Source: Massilia eburnea
Lineage (GTDB): Bacteria; Pseudomonadota; Gammaproteobacteria; Burkholderiales; Burkholderiaceae_D
NCBI RefSeq assembly: GCF_009720745.1
Contig: NZ_WNKX01000013.1
Coordinates: forward strand, 62,001-126,000
Direction: 5' to 3'
DNA: 64,000 bases
Part shown: positions 42,168 through 50,519 of the stretch, piece by piece
Position numbering within the stretch: the stretch's first letter is position 1
Layout: the number at the start of each line of letters is the position of its first letter
Position numbers and translations under genes: made by a program
The notes under the pieces: model-generated
The model's input: only the letters and a program-made list of their open reading frames with translations
What the model was told of the DNA's origin: nothing
Databases searched by the model: none

Positions 42168-42848
42168 ATGATGCTGCATATCCCCGGCGTGCTGACGCCG
42201 GAGCAAGTCAAATCCTTCCGCCAGCGCCTGGCGGCCGCCGAGTGGATCGACGGCCGCGCCAGCGTGGGGTCGCAGGGTGCGCAGGTCAAGCGCAACCGGC
42301 AGATCGCGGAAGGATCGCCGTTGGCGCTGGAGCTCGGGGATATCATCATCAAGTCACTGGCCAAGAATCCGCTGTTTTATTCGGCGGTTTTGCCGCTGAA
42401 GATTCTGCCGCCCTACTTCAATAGCTATGCGGGCGGGGAAACCTATGGCCTGCATATCGATGGGGCGATCCGGCATATGACGGGGTCGCCGGATGTGATG
42501 CGGTCGGATGTTTCCACCACGGTGTTCCTGTCCGATCCTGACGAATACGAAGGCGGTGAGCTGACCGTGATGGACAGCTATGGCGCGCACGAGGTCAAGC
42601 TGCCGGCGGGGGATGCGATTGTCTACCCGGCCAGCAGCGTGCATCGCGTGAATCCTGTGACTTCGGGCGAGCGCGTGGCGTCGTTCCTGTGGACGCAGTC
42701 GATGGTGCGTGACGACTGGAAGCGCTCGATGCTGTTTGAACTGGATCAGAATATCCAGAAGCTGCGGGCGGCGCATGGCGACGATGAGGCGACCGTCGGA
42801 CTCGCCGGTCATTATCACAACCTCTTGCGCATGTGGGCTGACCTCTAA
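42168..42848 (+). CDS. piuC: PKHD-type Fe(II)/2-oxoglutarate hydroxylase (PiuC)
   Basis: A 226-residue dioxygenase of the PKHD family. Iron ligands appear as HID in [10 protein letters not shown] and the second His in SSVHRVNPV, with the 2-oxoglutarate-binding Arg in SGERVASF. It is six bases after the receptor gene, the usual partner of PiuA/Fiu receptors (PiuC in Pseudomonas, YbiX in E. coli). The true substrate is not established; modification of a siderophore or of the receptor's ligand has been proposed. Two start ATGs are adjacent (42168 and 42171), making little difference. The stop is followed at once by a repeat element and the converging tonB gene. Confidence 0.93.
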   Translation: MMLHIPGVLTPEQVKSFRQRLAAAEWIDGRASVGSQGAQVKRNRQIAEGSPLALELGDIIIKSLAKNPLFYSAVLPLKILPPYFNSYAGGETYGLHIDGAIRHMTGSPDVMRSDVSTTVFLSDPDEYEGGELTVMDSYGAHEVKLPAGDAIVYPASSVHRVNPVTSGERVASFLWTQSMVRDDWKRSMLFELDQNIQKLRAAHGDDEATVGLAGHYHNLLRMWADL

Positions 42849-42850
42849 AA

Positions 42851-42976
42851 CCCGGTAAACCTGGGTACGACCCAAGGGTCGGACCCTGTATGCGCAAACG
42901 CCGCTGGTTTCAATCGAAGCCAGCGGCGCTCGAACATTCGGGGTCTGACCCTTGGGTCTGACCCAGGTTTACCGGG
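42851..42976. repeat. Compound palindromic repeat with a central extra hairpin (copy A4)
   Basis: Outer arms CCCGGTAAACCTGGGT (42851-42866) and ACCCAGGTTTACCGGG (42961-42976) are perfect inverted copies. Between them lie imperfect GGGTC-GACCC cores and an unrelated hairpin with a CGCCGCTGG / CCAGCGGCG stem (about 42899-42928). The element fills the gap between piuC and the converging tonB. Confidence 0.88.
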
Positions 42977-42978
42977 TT

Positions 42979-43653
42979 TCAGGACATCTGAAAATTAATC
43001 GGCACAACTACATACACCGGCTGTGCCTTGCCATCCTCAACATAAGGCTTGAACAGCGCCCGCATCACCGCCGCGCGTCCCGCCTCATCCAGGTTGCTGG
43101 AGCCCGAAGACTTCTGAATGGAAGCCTGCTCCGCATAGCCCTTCTCATTCACCAGTACACGCAAGGTCACAACGCCCTGCTCGCCCATGCGGCGCGATGA
43201 AGACGGATACACCGGTTGCGGCGCCCGGATATATTCAACAGCCGAAATCACGCGCGGCCCAGCCGGCGCCGCAGGCGCCGCTGGCGCCGAAGCAACCGGA
43301 GCAACCGCAACCGGTGCCGGAGCAGGTTCGCTCACACGTACCGGTGCAGGAGGGGGAGTAATCGTATTCTCAACCACCACCGGCAGCACAGGCAGTCGCG
43401 GCGGCGCAATCGAAGGCGCTTTCTGCGCAACTTCAACAGTCTTGGGCTGGGAAACAGGCGTTGGAGGTGGCGGCGGCGCCACAAACGTGACGTTAACAAC
43501 TTCGGGAATGCTTTCCACCAGACGGTGCATCGTCCCGTTGACGATGGCATAACCCAGGACTGCATGCAATGCGACGACAACCGCGATCTTGGTCAGCTTA
43601 TCGCTGCCAGCGCCGGAACCAAAACCCCCGGCCGGGAAAGTCATCGTCTGCAT
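42979..43653 (-). CDS. tonB: Energy transducer TonB
   Basis: A 224-residue TonB: cytoplasmic start, one membrane anchor (IAVVVALHAVLGYAI, about 22-40, with the SxxxH-type His29 facing the ExbB/ExbD helix), a Pro-rich periplasmic spacer (~60-145, APPPPPTPVS and similar) and a C-terminal TonB domain (RAPQPVYPSSSRRMGEQGVVTLRVLVN) ending FQMS. It powers outer-membrane receptors such as the siderophore, sucrose and metal receptors in this window. It follows bfd by eight bases and shares its Fur-box promoter; exbB/exbD are not in the window and may lie elsewhere. The stop faces a palindromic repeat. Confidence 0.94.
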   Translation of the reverse strand: MQTMTFPAGGFGSGAGSDKLTKIAVVVALHAVLGYAIVNGTMHRLVESIPEVVNVTFVAPPPPPTPVSQPKTVEVAQKAPSIAPPRLPVLPVVVENTITPPPAPVRVSEPAPAPVAVAPVASAPAAPAAPAGPRVISAVEYIRAPQPVYPSSSRRMGEQGVVTLRVLVNEKGYAEQASIQKSSGSSNLDEAGRAAVMRALFKPYVEDGKAQPVYVVVPINFQMS

Positions 43654-43661
43654 AGCGCTCC

Positions 43662-43871
43662 TTACACTGTCAGTGACGGGCGCTTCAGTACAGTTTCCTG
43701 AATTCCGCTGCCCAGATGTTCATCCAGCACTTCCACCGCATAGCTGAGGCAGTTACCGCAGCAGGTGGCCACGCCGAGTGCTTCGCGCAACTCGTCCATG
43801 GAACTGATACCCATATCTATGGCTTGACGGATTTCTCGATCAGAGATGTTGTTGCAGACACAAACGATCAT
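43662..43871 (-). CDS. bfd: Bacterioferritin-associated ferredoxin
   Basis: Bfd is a small [2Fe-2S] protein that reduces ferric iron in bacterioferritin so that it can be released. The 69-residue product has cysteines in VCVCNNI (positions 4 and 6) and TCCGNC (positions ~37-41), the Bfd cluster arrangement. It is the first gene of an operon with tonB, and a strong Fur box lies upstream, so iron starvation should raise both iron mobilisation and uptake. Bacterioferritin itself is encoded 4 kb away at 39227. Confidence 0.95.
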   Translation of the reverse strand: MIVCVCNNISDREIRQAIDMGISSMDELREALGVATCCGNCLSYAVEVLDEHLGSGIQETVLKRPSLTV

Positions 43872-43910
43872 TTCGAAGATACCTTCTGGCTAAGATTGCG
43901 ATTCTGTTAC

Positions 43911-43925
43911 TGAGAATCATTATCA
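43911..43925 (-). promoter_or_regulatory. Fur box upstream of bfd-tonB
   Basis: TGAGAATCATTATCA matches the Fur consensus at 13 of 14 positions and lies 40 bp before the bfd start in the divergent bfd/feoA region. Confidence 0.75.
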
Positions 43926-43970
43926 TTACGGTTCCCATTCTACCCGAACCGGGCTACAATGCAAGCGCAT

Positions 43971-44005
43971 TAAGAACAATTCTCATTTAAATTCTCATTT
44001 ATAAT
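43971..44005 (+). promoter_or_regulatory. Promoter of feoAB with overlapping Fur-like sites
   Basis: A perfect TATAAT lies at 44000-44005, 33 bp before the FeoA ATG. TAAGAACAATTCTCA (43971-43985) and a second TTCTCAT half-site (43992-43998) are Fur-like, best score 10 of 14, and would cover the -35 area. Confidence 0.5.
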
Positions 44006-44038
44006 GATGAGGTTGTATTTCGCTTCGGAAAGATCACC

Positions 44039-44311
44039 ATGACCCTTGCTCCTACCCTGATCAAGCTTGATTCCCTGCCGGTGGGGCAGAGCGGAACGGT
44101 GATCCATATTGCCCCGGGCAATCCCGACGATACCGAGGACGGCGCCGACCTGGCGCGCCGCCTGATGGAGCTGGGCTTTGTGCCCGGTGAGCGCATCCGC
44201 ATGCTGAAGCGTGGCCTGCCGGGCGGCGAACCACTCGCCATTAAAGTAGGCAACGCCACGTTTGCCCTGCGCCGCTTTGAAGCCGCGCTGATCTCGATCC
44301 AACCGGAATAA
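44039..44311 (+). CDS. feoA: Ferrous iron transport protein A
   Basis: A 90-residue SH3-like protein that works with FeoB in Fe(II) uptake. RRLMELGFVPGERIRMLKRGLPGGEP is the typical FeoA core, followed by VGNATFALRRFEAALI. The N-terminal ~28 residues are a short extension. It precedes feoB by three bases, and both follow the iron-regulated promoter region. FeoA is thought to regulate FeoB's GTPase/transport cycle. Start ATG 44039 is supported by a GGAAAGATCACC sequence. Confidence 0.96.
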   Translation: MTLAPTLIKLDSLPVGQSGTVIHIAPGNPDDTEDGADLARRLMELGFVPGERIRMLKRGLPGGEPLAIKVGNATFALRRFEAALISIQPE

Positions 44312-44314
44312 AGC

Positions 44315-46204
44315 ATGGGTGCAGTAGAAAAGGCCGCGCAAGCCGTCGCGCAGCAGCCAATGGTTGCTTTGCTGGGCAACCCGAATTGCGGCAAGACCGC
44401 GCTGTTCAACCGCCTGACCGGCGCCCGCCAGAAAGTGGCCAACTACGCCGGCGTGACCATCGAACGCAAGGAAGGCCAGTTCACTTCCGCCGCCGGCAAC
44501 AGCTTCCGCCTGCTCGACCTGCCGGGCGCCTACAGCTTGTCGGCCCACACTCCTGATGAAATGATCACGCGCGACGTGGTGGCCGGCCTGCGCGAAGGCG
44601 AACGCTCGCCCGACGTGGTGGTGTGCGTGGTCGATGCCACCAACCTGCGCCTGAACCTGCGCCTGGTCCTGGAAATCAAGCGCCTTGGCCTGCCGATGGT
44701 GATGTGCCTGAACATGGTGGACGTGGCGAAGAAGCGCGGCATCGTGGTCGATGCAGCCAGGCTGTCGCAGGAACTGGGCATGCCGGTGGTGGAAACCGTG
44801 GCAGTGAAGGCCGGCGGCGAAAAAGCCCTGGTCGAGACGCTGGATGCGATGTGGCCCTTCTACCATAGCCAGGCCAACCCGCTGTCCGCCATCGATGCGG
44901 TGAGCGTTGAAGATACCCAGCGCGAAGTGCGCCGCATCCTGTCCATCGCCGTGAAAGACAGCGACGACCGCGGCAACCGCACGGAAAAGATCGACCACTT
45001 CGTGCTGCACCCATTCATGGGTCCGATCATCCTGGCAGTGCTGATGTTCTGCGTATTCCAGGCCGTGTTCAGCTGGGCCAAGGCGCCGATGGACCTGATC
45101 GCCGCCGGCGTCGCCGACCTGGGTGTGCTGGTCGGGAACCATATGCCGGAAGGCGTGCTGCGCTCGCTGCTGGTGGACGGTGTGTTCAGCGGCGTGGGCG
45201 CGGTGCTGGTCTTCCTGCCGCAGATCCTGATCCTGTTCTTCTTTATCCTGGTGCTGGAAGATTGCGGCTACCTGCCGCGCGCTGCGTTCCTGCTGGACCG
45301 CCTGATGGGCGGGGTCGGTTTGTCGGGCCGAGCCTTCATTCCGCTGCTGTCGTCGTTTGCCTGCGCCATCCCGGGCATCATGGCGGCGCGTACCATCCAG
45401 AACCCGCGTGACCGCATCGTGACCATCATGATTGCGCCGCTGATGACATGCTCGGCGCGCCTGCCGGTGTACGCACTGGTGATTGCCGCATTCATCCCGA
45501 ACAAGGAAGTGTGGGGCGCCTTCAACCTGCAAGGGCTGGTGCTGTTCTGCCTTTACTTCGCCGGCATCATTTCCGCCATGGCCGTGGCCTGGGTGATGAA
45601 GCGCTCCATGCGCGCCAAGCGCAACCAGCCGCTGATGCTGGAACTGCCGGCCTACCACTGGCCGCACATGCGCAACCTGGCCATTGGGCTGTACGAGCGC
45701 GCCAAGATCTTCCTGACTCGCGTCGGCACCACCATCCTCACCCTGATGGTGCTGCTGTGGGCACTGTCCAGCTTCCCGGGCGCACCGGAAGGCGCGACCC
45801 ATCCGGCAATCTACTACAGCATCGCCGGCATGCTGGGCCGCGCGCTGGAATTCATTTTCTCGCCGATTGGCTTCAATTGGCAGATCTGCATTGCGCTGGT
45901 GCCGGGCATGGCTGCACGTGAAGTGGCGGTCGGCGCGCTGGGCACCGTCTATGCGTTATCGCAGACCGGCGAAGAGCTGGCCAACTCGCTGCAACCGGTG
46001 ATCGCTTCCAGCTGGAGCATGGCGACCGCGCTGGCGCTGCTGGCCTGGTATGTGTTTGCGCCGCAGTGCCTGTCGACGCTGTCCGTCGTGCGCCGCGAAA
46101 CGAATTCGATGAAGTATCCGCTGATGATGGCGGGCTACATGTTCGTGCTGGCGTACACCGCCACTTTTATCACTTACCGCGTCGCGCTGGCGCTGGGAGG
46201 CTGA
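44315..46204 (+). CDS. feoB: Ferrous iron transporter FeoB
   Basis: A 629-residue inner-membrane Fe(II) transporter with an N-terminal G-protein domain (G1 GNPNCGKT, G3 DLPGAYS, G4 NMVD) and a polytopic region with two Gate motifs (SFACAIPGI and the second around LVPGMAAREV). Length is shorter than the 770 residues of E. coli FeoB but normal for many proteobacteria. Transport of ferrous iron under low oxygen or acidic conditions is the usual role. It is translated with feoA and followed by a Cys-rich membrane protein. Confidence 0.96.
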   Translation: MGAVEKAAQAVAQQPMVALLGNPNCGKTALFNRLTGARQKVANYAGVTIERKEGQFTSAAGNSFRLLDLPGAYSLSAHTPDEMITRDVVAGLREGERSPDVVVCVVDATNLRLNLRLVLEIKRLGLPMVMCLNMVDVAKKRGIVVDAARLSQELGMPVVETVAVKAGGEKALVETLDAMWPFYHSQANPLSAIDAVSVEDTQREVRRILSIAVKDSDDRGNRTEKIDHFVLHPFMGPIILAVLMFCVFQAVFSWAKAPMDLIAAGVADLGVLVGNHMPEGVLRSLLVDGVFSGVGAVLVFLPQILILFFFILVLEDCGYLPRAAFLLDRLMGGVGLSGRAFIPLLSSFACAIPGIMAARTIQNPRDRIVTIMIAPLMTCSARLPVYALVIAAFIPNKEVWGAFNLQGLVLFCLYFAGIISAMAVAWVMKRSMRAKRNQPLMLELPAYHWPHMRNLAIGLYERAKIFLTRVGTTILTLMVLLWALSSFPGAPEGATHPAIYYSIAGMLGRALEFIFSPIGFNWQICIALVPGMAAREVAVGALGTVYALSQTGEELANSLQPVIASSWSMATALALLAWYVFAPQCLSTLSVVRRETNSMKYPLMMAGYMFVLAYTATFITYRVALALGG

Positions 46205-46207
46205 ACC

Positions 46208-46483
46208 ATGTGGCAGGAAATTGTCGTCGGCATCATCGTGGCAGTGGCTGCGCTGCACGCGGGGCGCAAATACCTGCCTGCCGCGTGGCGCCAGCAGGTT
46301 GTTTACGCACTGTCGCGCCGTGGCTTGTCGCAGGATAAGCTGGCGCGCTTCTTCAACACCGAATCGAGCTGCGGCAGCGGCTGCGGTTCCTGCGGCGGCT
46401 GCGGCGACTCCCCAGCCCCGCCCGCACCACCCTCGGATGGCGGCCCGGCGCGCCGCGTCATCATGCTCAACGTCCAGCGCTGA
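46208..46483 (+). CDS. Small Cys-rich FeoB-associated membrane protein
   Basis: A 91-residue protein starting with a membrane segment (IVVGIIVAVAALHAG) and carrying a cluster CGSGCGSCGGC near residues 55-66, followed by a Pro-rich tail. Proteins of this type often follow feoB (FeoB-associated Cys-rich family); the Cys cluster may bind iron or a cluster. It occupies the place of FeoC but is not a FeoC winged-helix protein. Start ATG 46208 is three bases after the feoB stop. The function is unproven. Confidence 0.82.
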   Translation: MWQEIVVGIIVAVAALHAGRKYLPAAWRQQVVYALSRRGLSQDKLARFFNTESSCGSGCGSCGGCGDSPAPPAPPSDGGPARRVIMLNVQR

Positions 46484-46558
46484 ATTTTTTTTCGGCTCTG
46501 CGATCCGTTTCGGGTCGCCGCTTCGTCTTAGCTGTGTCTACATCAAAGGAGGCACACC

Positions 46559-46849
46559 ATGACTACCGGAACCGTAATTCTCCTCAATAGCCTGAAAGTC
46601 GATCCGAGCAACCAGGCGGCGCTGATTGCGCTCCTGAAGCAAAACGTCGACACTGTCGTCAGTAAGCTGGATGGCTGGCACGGCACCAGGCTGATAGCCG
46701 CCATGGATGGCAGCCGCGTCACCATCTATTCCGAATGGGATTCGCCGGCGGCGGTCGACGCCATGCGCGCCGATCCGCGCATGCAGGCCTACTTCCCGCG
46801 TATCAGCGAACTGGCGAGCCTGGACTCCACACTTGGCGAATTGGTATGA
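46559..46849 (+). CDS. Antibiotic biosynthesis monooxygenase (ABM) domain protein
   Basis: A 96-residue dimeric alpha/beta barrel-type protein of the ABM superfamily, a fold seen in monooxygenases, haem-degrading enzymes (IsdG-like) and unrelated binding proteins. Recognisable features are the start TTGTVILLNSLKVDPSNQAAL, the central WHGTRLIAAMDGSRVTIYSEWDS and the end with LASLDSTLGEL. An AAAGGAGG site precedes its ATG. Its stop overlaps the start of a sigma factor by four bases. Haem or quinone substrates cannot be excluded; adjacency to iron genes may be accidental. No catalytic claim is made. Confidence 0.8.
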   Translation: MTTGTVILLNSLKVDPSNQAALIALLKQNVDTVVSKLDGWHGTRLIAAMDGSRVTIYSEWDSPAAVDAMRADPRMQAYFPRISELASLDSTLGELV

Positions 46850-47715
46850 ATGACGAGGAATTTGAAACACGCTTGCAGGAACTCCGCCCCAGGCTGCACC
46901 GCTATTGCGCCCGCATGACCGGTTCGGCCGTGGATGGAGAGGACGTGCTGCAGGATGCGCTGGTCAAGGCCCTGCATGCGCGCGCCGAAGGCATGGCCGT
47001 GGAAAACCTTGGCGGCTGGCTGCTGCGCATCGCCCACAACACCAGCCTGGACTTCCTGCGCCAGCGCGCCCGCCGCAACGTCATTCCGCTGACGGAGGAT
47101 ATGGAAGGCGCGGCCATGCCGCAGGATGACATCCTGGAAGTCGGCTTCCAGACCTTCATGCAGCTGCCGGAGCTGCAGCGCTGCGCCGTGATCCTGAAGG
47201 ATGTCCTGGGCCATTCGGTCGAGGAAATTGCGGAAATCGCAGGCTGCACGGCGGCTGCGGCTAAATCGGCGCTGCAGCGCGGGCGTGTCGCCTTGCGCCA
47301 GCTGGCAGCGCAGGGCGCTGACGCGCGCATGCCGCTGCTGCCGGAAGCGGACCGGGACCGCGTCGCGAACTACGTCCGGCTGTTCCAGTCTGGCGAATTC
47401 GACGCGATCCGGGCCCTGCTTGCGGAGGAAGTGCAGCTGGAGCTCGTCAACAAGCTGCGCCTGAACGGGCGTCAATCCACCAGTGTCTATTTCACCCGCT
47501 ATGCCGAGGTAAGCAAGTGGCGCTTTGCTTTCGGCGCCGTGGAGGGGCAACTGGCAATGCTGGTGTTCGACTGCGGCGGCGACATGCTGGCGCCGGCGCA
47601 CTTCGTCCTGCTCTCATGGCATGGAGACAAGATTTCCGGCATCCGCGACTTCCTGTTCGCGCCCTATGTGATGGCGTCGCTGGACTGGATACGCATGCCG
47701 GCCCCGATCTCCTGA
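46846..47715 (+). CDS. ECF sigma factor with SnoaL-like C-terminal domain
   Basis: A 289-residue sigma-70 family factor: region 2 (RPRLHRYCARM, DGEDVLQDALVKAL) over residues ~8-75, region 4 with HSVEEIAEIAGCTAAAAKSAL (~122-145), and a C-terminal ~110-residue domain (QSGEFDAIRALL, then DKISGIRDFLFAPYVM) of SnoaL/NTF2-like type. This matches the group of extracytoplasmic-function sigma factors that lack an anti-sigma gene and use the C-terminal domain for control. I do not see the WLPEP or DGGG hallmarks of the ECF41 group, so its subfamily is open. The start ATG 46846 overlaps the ABM stop (ATGA), so the ABM protein is its translation partner. No anti-sigma gene is adjacent. Confidence 0.85.
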   Translation: MNDEEFETRLQELRPRLHRYCARMTGSAVDGEDVLQDALVKALHARAEGMAVENLGGWLLRIAHNTSLDFLRQRARRNVIPLTEDMEGAAMPQDDILEVGFQTFMQLPELQRCAVILKDVLGHSVEEIAEIAGCTAAAAKSALQRGRVALRQLAAQGADARMPLLPEADRDRVANYVRLFQSGEFDAIRALLAEEVQLELVNKLRLNGRQSTSVYFTRYAEVSKWRFAFGAVEGQLAMLVFDCGGDMLAPAHFVLLSWHGDKISGIRDFLFAPYVMASLDWIRMPAPIS

Positions 47716-47782
47716 AAACTTGACGCAGGACATGTGAAGGCCTAAAAGCTGTACCTACAATGCTACTTATCGAGTTTGCATT

Positions 47783-48136
47783 GTGGGAGCCGTCGTGGGC
47801 TGGAGCAGGAGACAGATTGCCGGAATAGTCAGGATCGCGCTGTTTGCGATGCTGATGGCCGTCTCCGCGCCAACGCTGTCCACGCTGCTGGCCGCAGCCT
47901 GCGGCGAGAACAACCTGGCGCACTGCCATACGCAGCAGCCCAAGGCCCATCACGTCATCCAGAAATGCGGCTACTGCATGGTGCAGGCCGACCTGCCCTC
48001 CATACCGCCGCCACCTGCCGGCCTGTCGCTGGCCTTGATGCTGCCGCTGGGCGCAGCGCCGGAACTGCCCGCACTGGCCCTGCTGCCGCAGCAGGAACGC
48101 CTCGCCCCGCCATCGCGCGCACCGCCTTCCGCCTGA
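47783..48136 (+). CDS. DUF2946 family small protein
   Basis: A 117-residue protein with an N-terminal membrane/signal segment (IVRIALFAMLMAVSAPTLSTLLAA) and a Cys/His set (Cys-x3-His pairs around HCHTQQPKAHH, then KCGYC) of the DUF2946 family. Family members often neighbour TonB receptors or copper-related genes, but no function is established. The C-terminal part is Pro/Ala/Leu-rich. Here the next gene is a TonB receptor 94 bases on, so a role in metal handling is possible but unproven. Confidence 0.7.
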   Translation: MGAVVGWSRRQIAGIVRIALFAMLMAVSAPTLSTLLAAACGENNLAHCHTQQPKAHHVIQKCGYCMVQADLPSIPPPPAGLSLALMLPLGAAPELPALALLPQQERLAPPSRAPPSA

Positions 48137-48230
48137 TCTTCCGCGCAGTACCTCCTGGCTTTGCATTGCACGCGTCCTGTGACGGCGCGGTCGCAAGGCC
48201 CTCGCTCGCAAGAACAAGAAAGGAAGCACC

Positions 48231-50519
48231 ATGAACACCCGTCTCATTCCCCTGGCCGCCGCCGTGCTGGCCGTCTTCTCGGCGCCGGCGTTTGCCGACC
48301 ACGAAGGGGAATCGCCGCTCAAGCTGGTAGGCACCGTCGTCATCGCCGGCAACCATCCAACCTCCCTGCCGACCCAGATCCCGACCACCATCGAAGGCAT
48401 TACCCGCGCGCAGATCGAAGAGCAGGTCAACGCCAGCGATGCGGAAGACGCACTCAAATACCTGCCAAGCCTGCTGGTCCGCAAGCGCTATATCGGCGAC
48501 TACAACCACGCCGTACTGTCGACCCGCGCCTCCGGCACCGGCAACAGCGCGCGCTCGGCGGTGTTTGCGGACGGCGTGCTGCTGTCGAACTACCTTGGCA
48601 ACGGCGCCACATTCGCGCCGCGCTGGGGCTTGGTGGCGCCGGAGGAAATCGAGCGCGTCGATGTGCTGTACGGCCCGTTCTCGGCGGCCTATGGCGGCAA
48701 TTCGGTCGGCGCCGTAGTCGATTACGTCACCCGCATGCCGAAACAGTTCGAAGCGCACGCCCGCGTTGGCTATGTGTACCAGCCATTTGATCTGTACAAC
48801 ACGAACATGACTTCCACTGCGCGCCAGGCCAGCATGTCGCTGGGCGACCGCGTTGGCGCCTGGTCCTGGTTTGTCAGCGTGAATCGCACCGACAGCGACG
48901 GCCAGCCGCAGACTTACACCACTCGCGCTGTTTCCGCAGGCAAGGCCGGCGGCGCAGGCGTACCGGTCACCGGCGCCGTTATCGCGAAGGACCGTAGCAA
49001 TAACGACCAGTACATCCTCGGCACCGCAACGCAGTACAGCACCGTGCAGGATCACGCCAAGATCAAGATCGCATACGACTTCTCGCCGACCGTGCGCGCC
49101 AGCTACTCGCTGGGCTGGTGGCAGAACGATTCGCATGGGTCGCCGAATACCTACTTGCGCGATAACGCCGGCAAGCCAGTGTATAGCGGTCCAGTGGTGA
49201 TCGATGGCCGCAACTTTACATTGGCCGCCTCCGACTTCAACTCCACCAGGGAAGAGCTGCGCCACCTGATGCACGGCTTGACGGTAAAGAGCAATACCAA
49301 GGGCAGGTTCGACTGGGAGGTGGCAGCCAGCCTGTATGACTACAGCAAGGATATCCTGCGTGCACCGACCACCCCGCAGCCGGCAGCTGGGGCGGGCGGC
49401 GCCGGCCGTATCGTCGACCAGGGCGGCACCGGCTGGAACACCTTGTCGCTGAAGGCCGTGTACCGTCCGGGCGGCATGCGCGGTGCGCACATCTTCGACT
49501 TCGGCTACCAGCGCGCTGCCTACAAGCTGTCCACCATCGAACGCGCCACCACTGACTGGCTTAATGGCGAGCAAGGCGCGCGCAACCAGGCATTCTCCGG
49601 CCGCACCAGCATCGACAGCATGTACCTGCAGGACACGTGGAAGCTGTCGCAGGACTGGAAGACCGTGCTGGGTGCACGCTTCGAACATTGGGATGCCCGC
49701 GACGGCGAGACCGCCAACGCCACCACCGTAGTGCAGCACGCCAAACGCAGCGACAACTTCGTTTCACCCAAGGCAGCGCTGGCCTACCAGGCCAATGAAG
49801 ACTGGACGCTGAAAGCCTCCACCGGCCGCGCCGTGCGCATGCCGACCGTCTCCGAGTTGTACCAGGGCGGCATCAACAACGCAGGCACCCTGATCAACAA
49901 CGACCCGAACCTGAAGCCGGAACGTTCGTGGACCACGGAGCTGAGCGCCGAACGCCTGGTCGGCAATTCGGCCTTGCGCATCACCGCCTTCTTCGAGCGC
50001 AACAGCGACGCCTTATATTCCCAGACCAATGTTCTGGTCACGCCGAACGTGACCAATGTGCAGAACGTGGACTTGATCCGCACGCACGGCCTCGAGACGG
50101 CCTGGTCGAACGAGAACGTGCTGGTAGAAGGCCTGGACATGCAGGCCAGCCTGACCTGGACCGACTCCAAGATCAGGCGCAACGAGAAGAACCCGGCCAG
50201 CGTCGGTAAATGGCAGCCGCGCATACCTGAGTGGCGCGCCAGCGCCGTAGCGACTTACCGCGTGAACGACAAGCTGAGCGCCACTTTGGCGGCACGCTAC
50301 AGCGGCAAGCAGTACTCGACGCTGGATAACTCCGACATCAACGGCTTCGCCTACACCGCCGCCAGCAAGTACTTCACGGTCGACGCGCGCGTGCGCTACC
50401 GCATCGACAGGCATTGGAGCGCCGCCTTCGGCATCGACAATGCCAACAACTACAAGTACTGGAACTACCACCCGTACCCACAGCGCTCTTACTCTGCGGA
50501 GGTGAAATTTGATTGGTAA
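48231..50519 (+). CDS. TonB-dependent receptor, substrate unknown
   Basis: A 762-residue outer-membrane receptor with signal peptide (to AFA near residue 22), a plug domain (GTVVIAGNHPTSLP; then NASDAEDALKYLPSLLVRKR; VDVLYGPFSAAYGGNSVGAVV) and a C-terminal barrel ending YSAEVKFDW. The VLYGPFSAAYGGNSVG segment is the general plug pattern rather than a siderophore signature. AAAGGAAG precedes the ATG. The DUF2946 gene upstream hints at metals, and the next gene, a degenerate EAL protein, overlaps its end by 11 bases. Substrate remains unknown; copper, iron-complex or organic ligands are all possible. Confidence 0.88.
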   Translation: MNTRLIPLAAAVLAVFSAPAFADHEGESPLKLVGTVVIAGNHPTSLPTQIPTTIEGITRAQIEEQVNASDAEDALKYLPSLLVRKRYIGDYNHAVLSTRASGTGNSARSAVFADGVLLSNYLGNGATFAPRWGLVAPEEIERVDVLYGPFSAAYGGNSVGAVVDYVTRMPKQFEAHARVGYVYQPFDLYNTNMTSTARQASMSLGDRVGAWSWFVSVNRTDSDGQPQTYTTRAVSAGKAGGAGVPVTGAVIAKDRSNNDQYILGTATQYSTVQDHAKIKIAYDFSPTVRASYSLGWWQNDSHGSPNTYLRDNAGKPVYSGPVVIDGRNFTLAASDFNSTREELRHLMHGLTVKSNTKGRFDWEVAASLYDYSKDILRAPTTPQPAAGAGGAGRIVDQGGTGWNTLSLKAVYRPGGMRGAHIFDFGYQRAAYKLSTIERATTDWLNGEQGARNQAFSGRTSIDSMYLQDTWKLSQDWKTVLGARFEHWDARDGETANATTVVQHAKRSDNFVSPKAALAYQANEDWTLKASTGRAVRMPTVSELYQGGINNAGTLINNDPNLKPERSWTTELSAERLVGNSALRITAFFERNSDALYSQTNVLVTPNVTNVQNVDLIRTHGLETAWSNENVLVEGLDMQASLTWTDSKIRRNEKNPASVGKWQPRIPEWRASAVATYRVNDKLSATLAARYSGKQYSTLDNSDINGFAYTAASKYFTVDARVRYRIDRHWSAAFGIDNANNYKYWNYHPYPQRSYSAEVKFDW

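Noticed and set aside
43970..45802. 610-residue minus-strand ORF over feoAB
   Set aside because: His/Gln/Arg-rich shadow of feoA-feoB, which carry G-protein and FeoA motifs.
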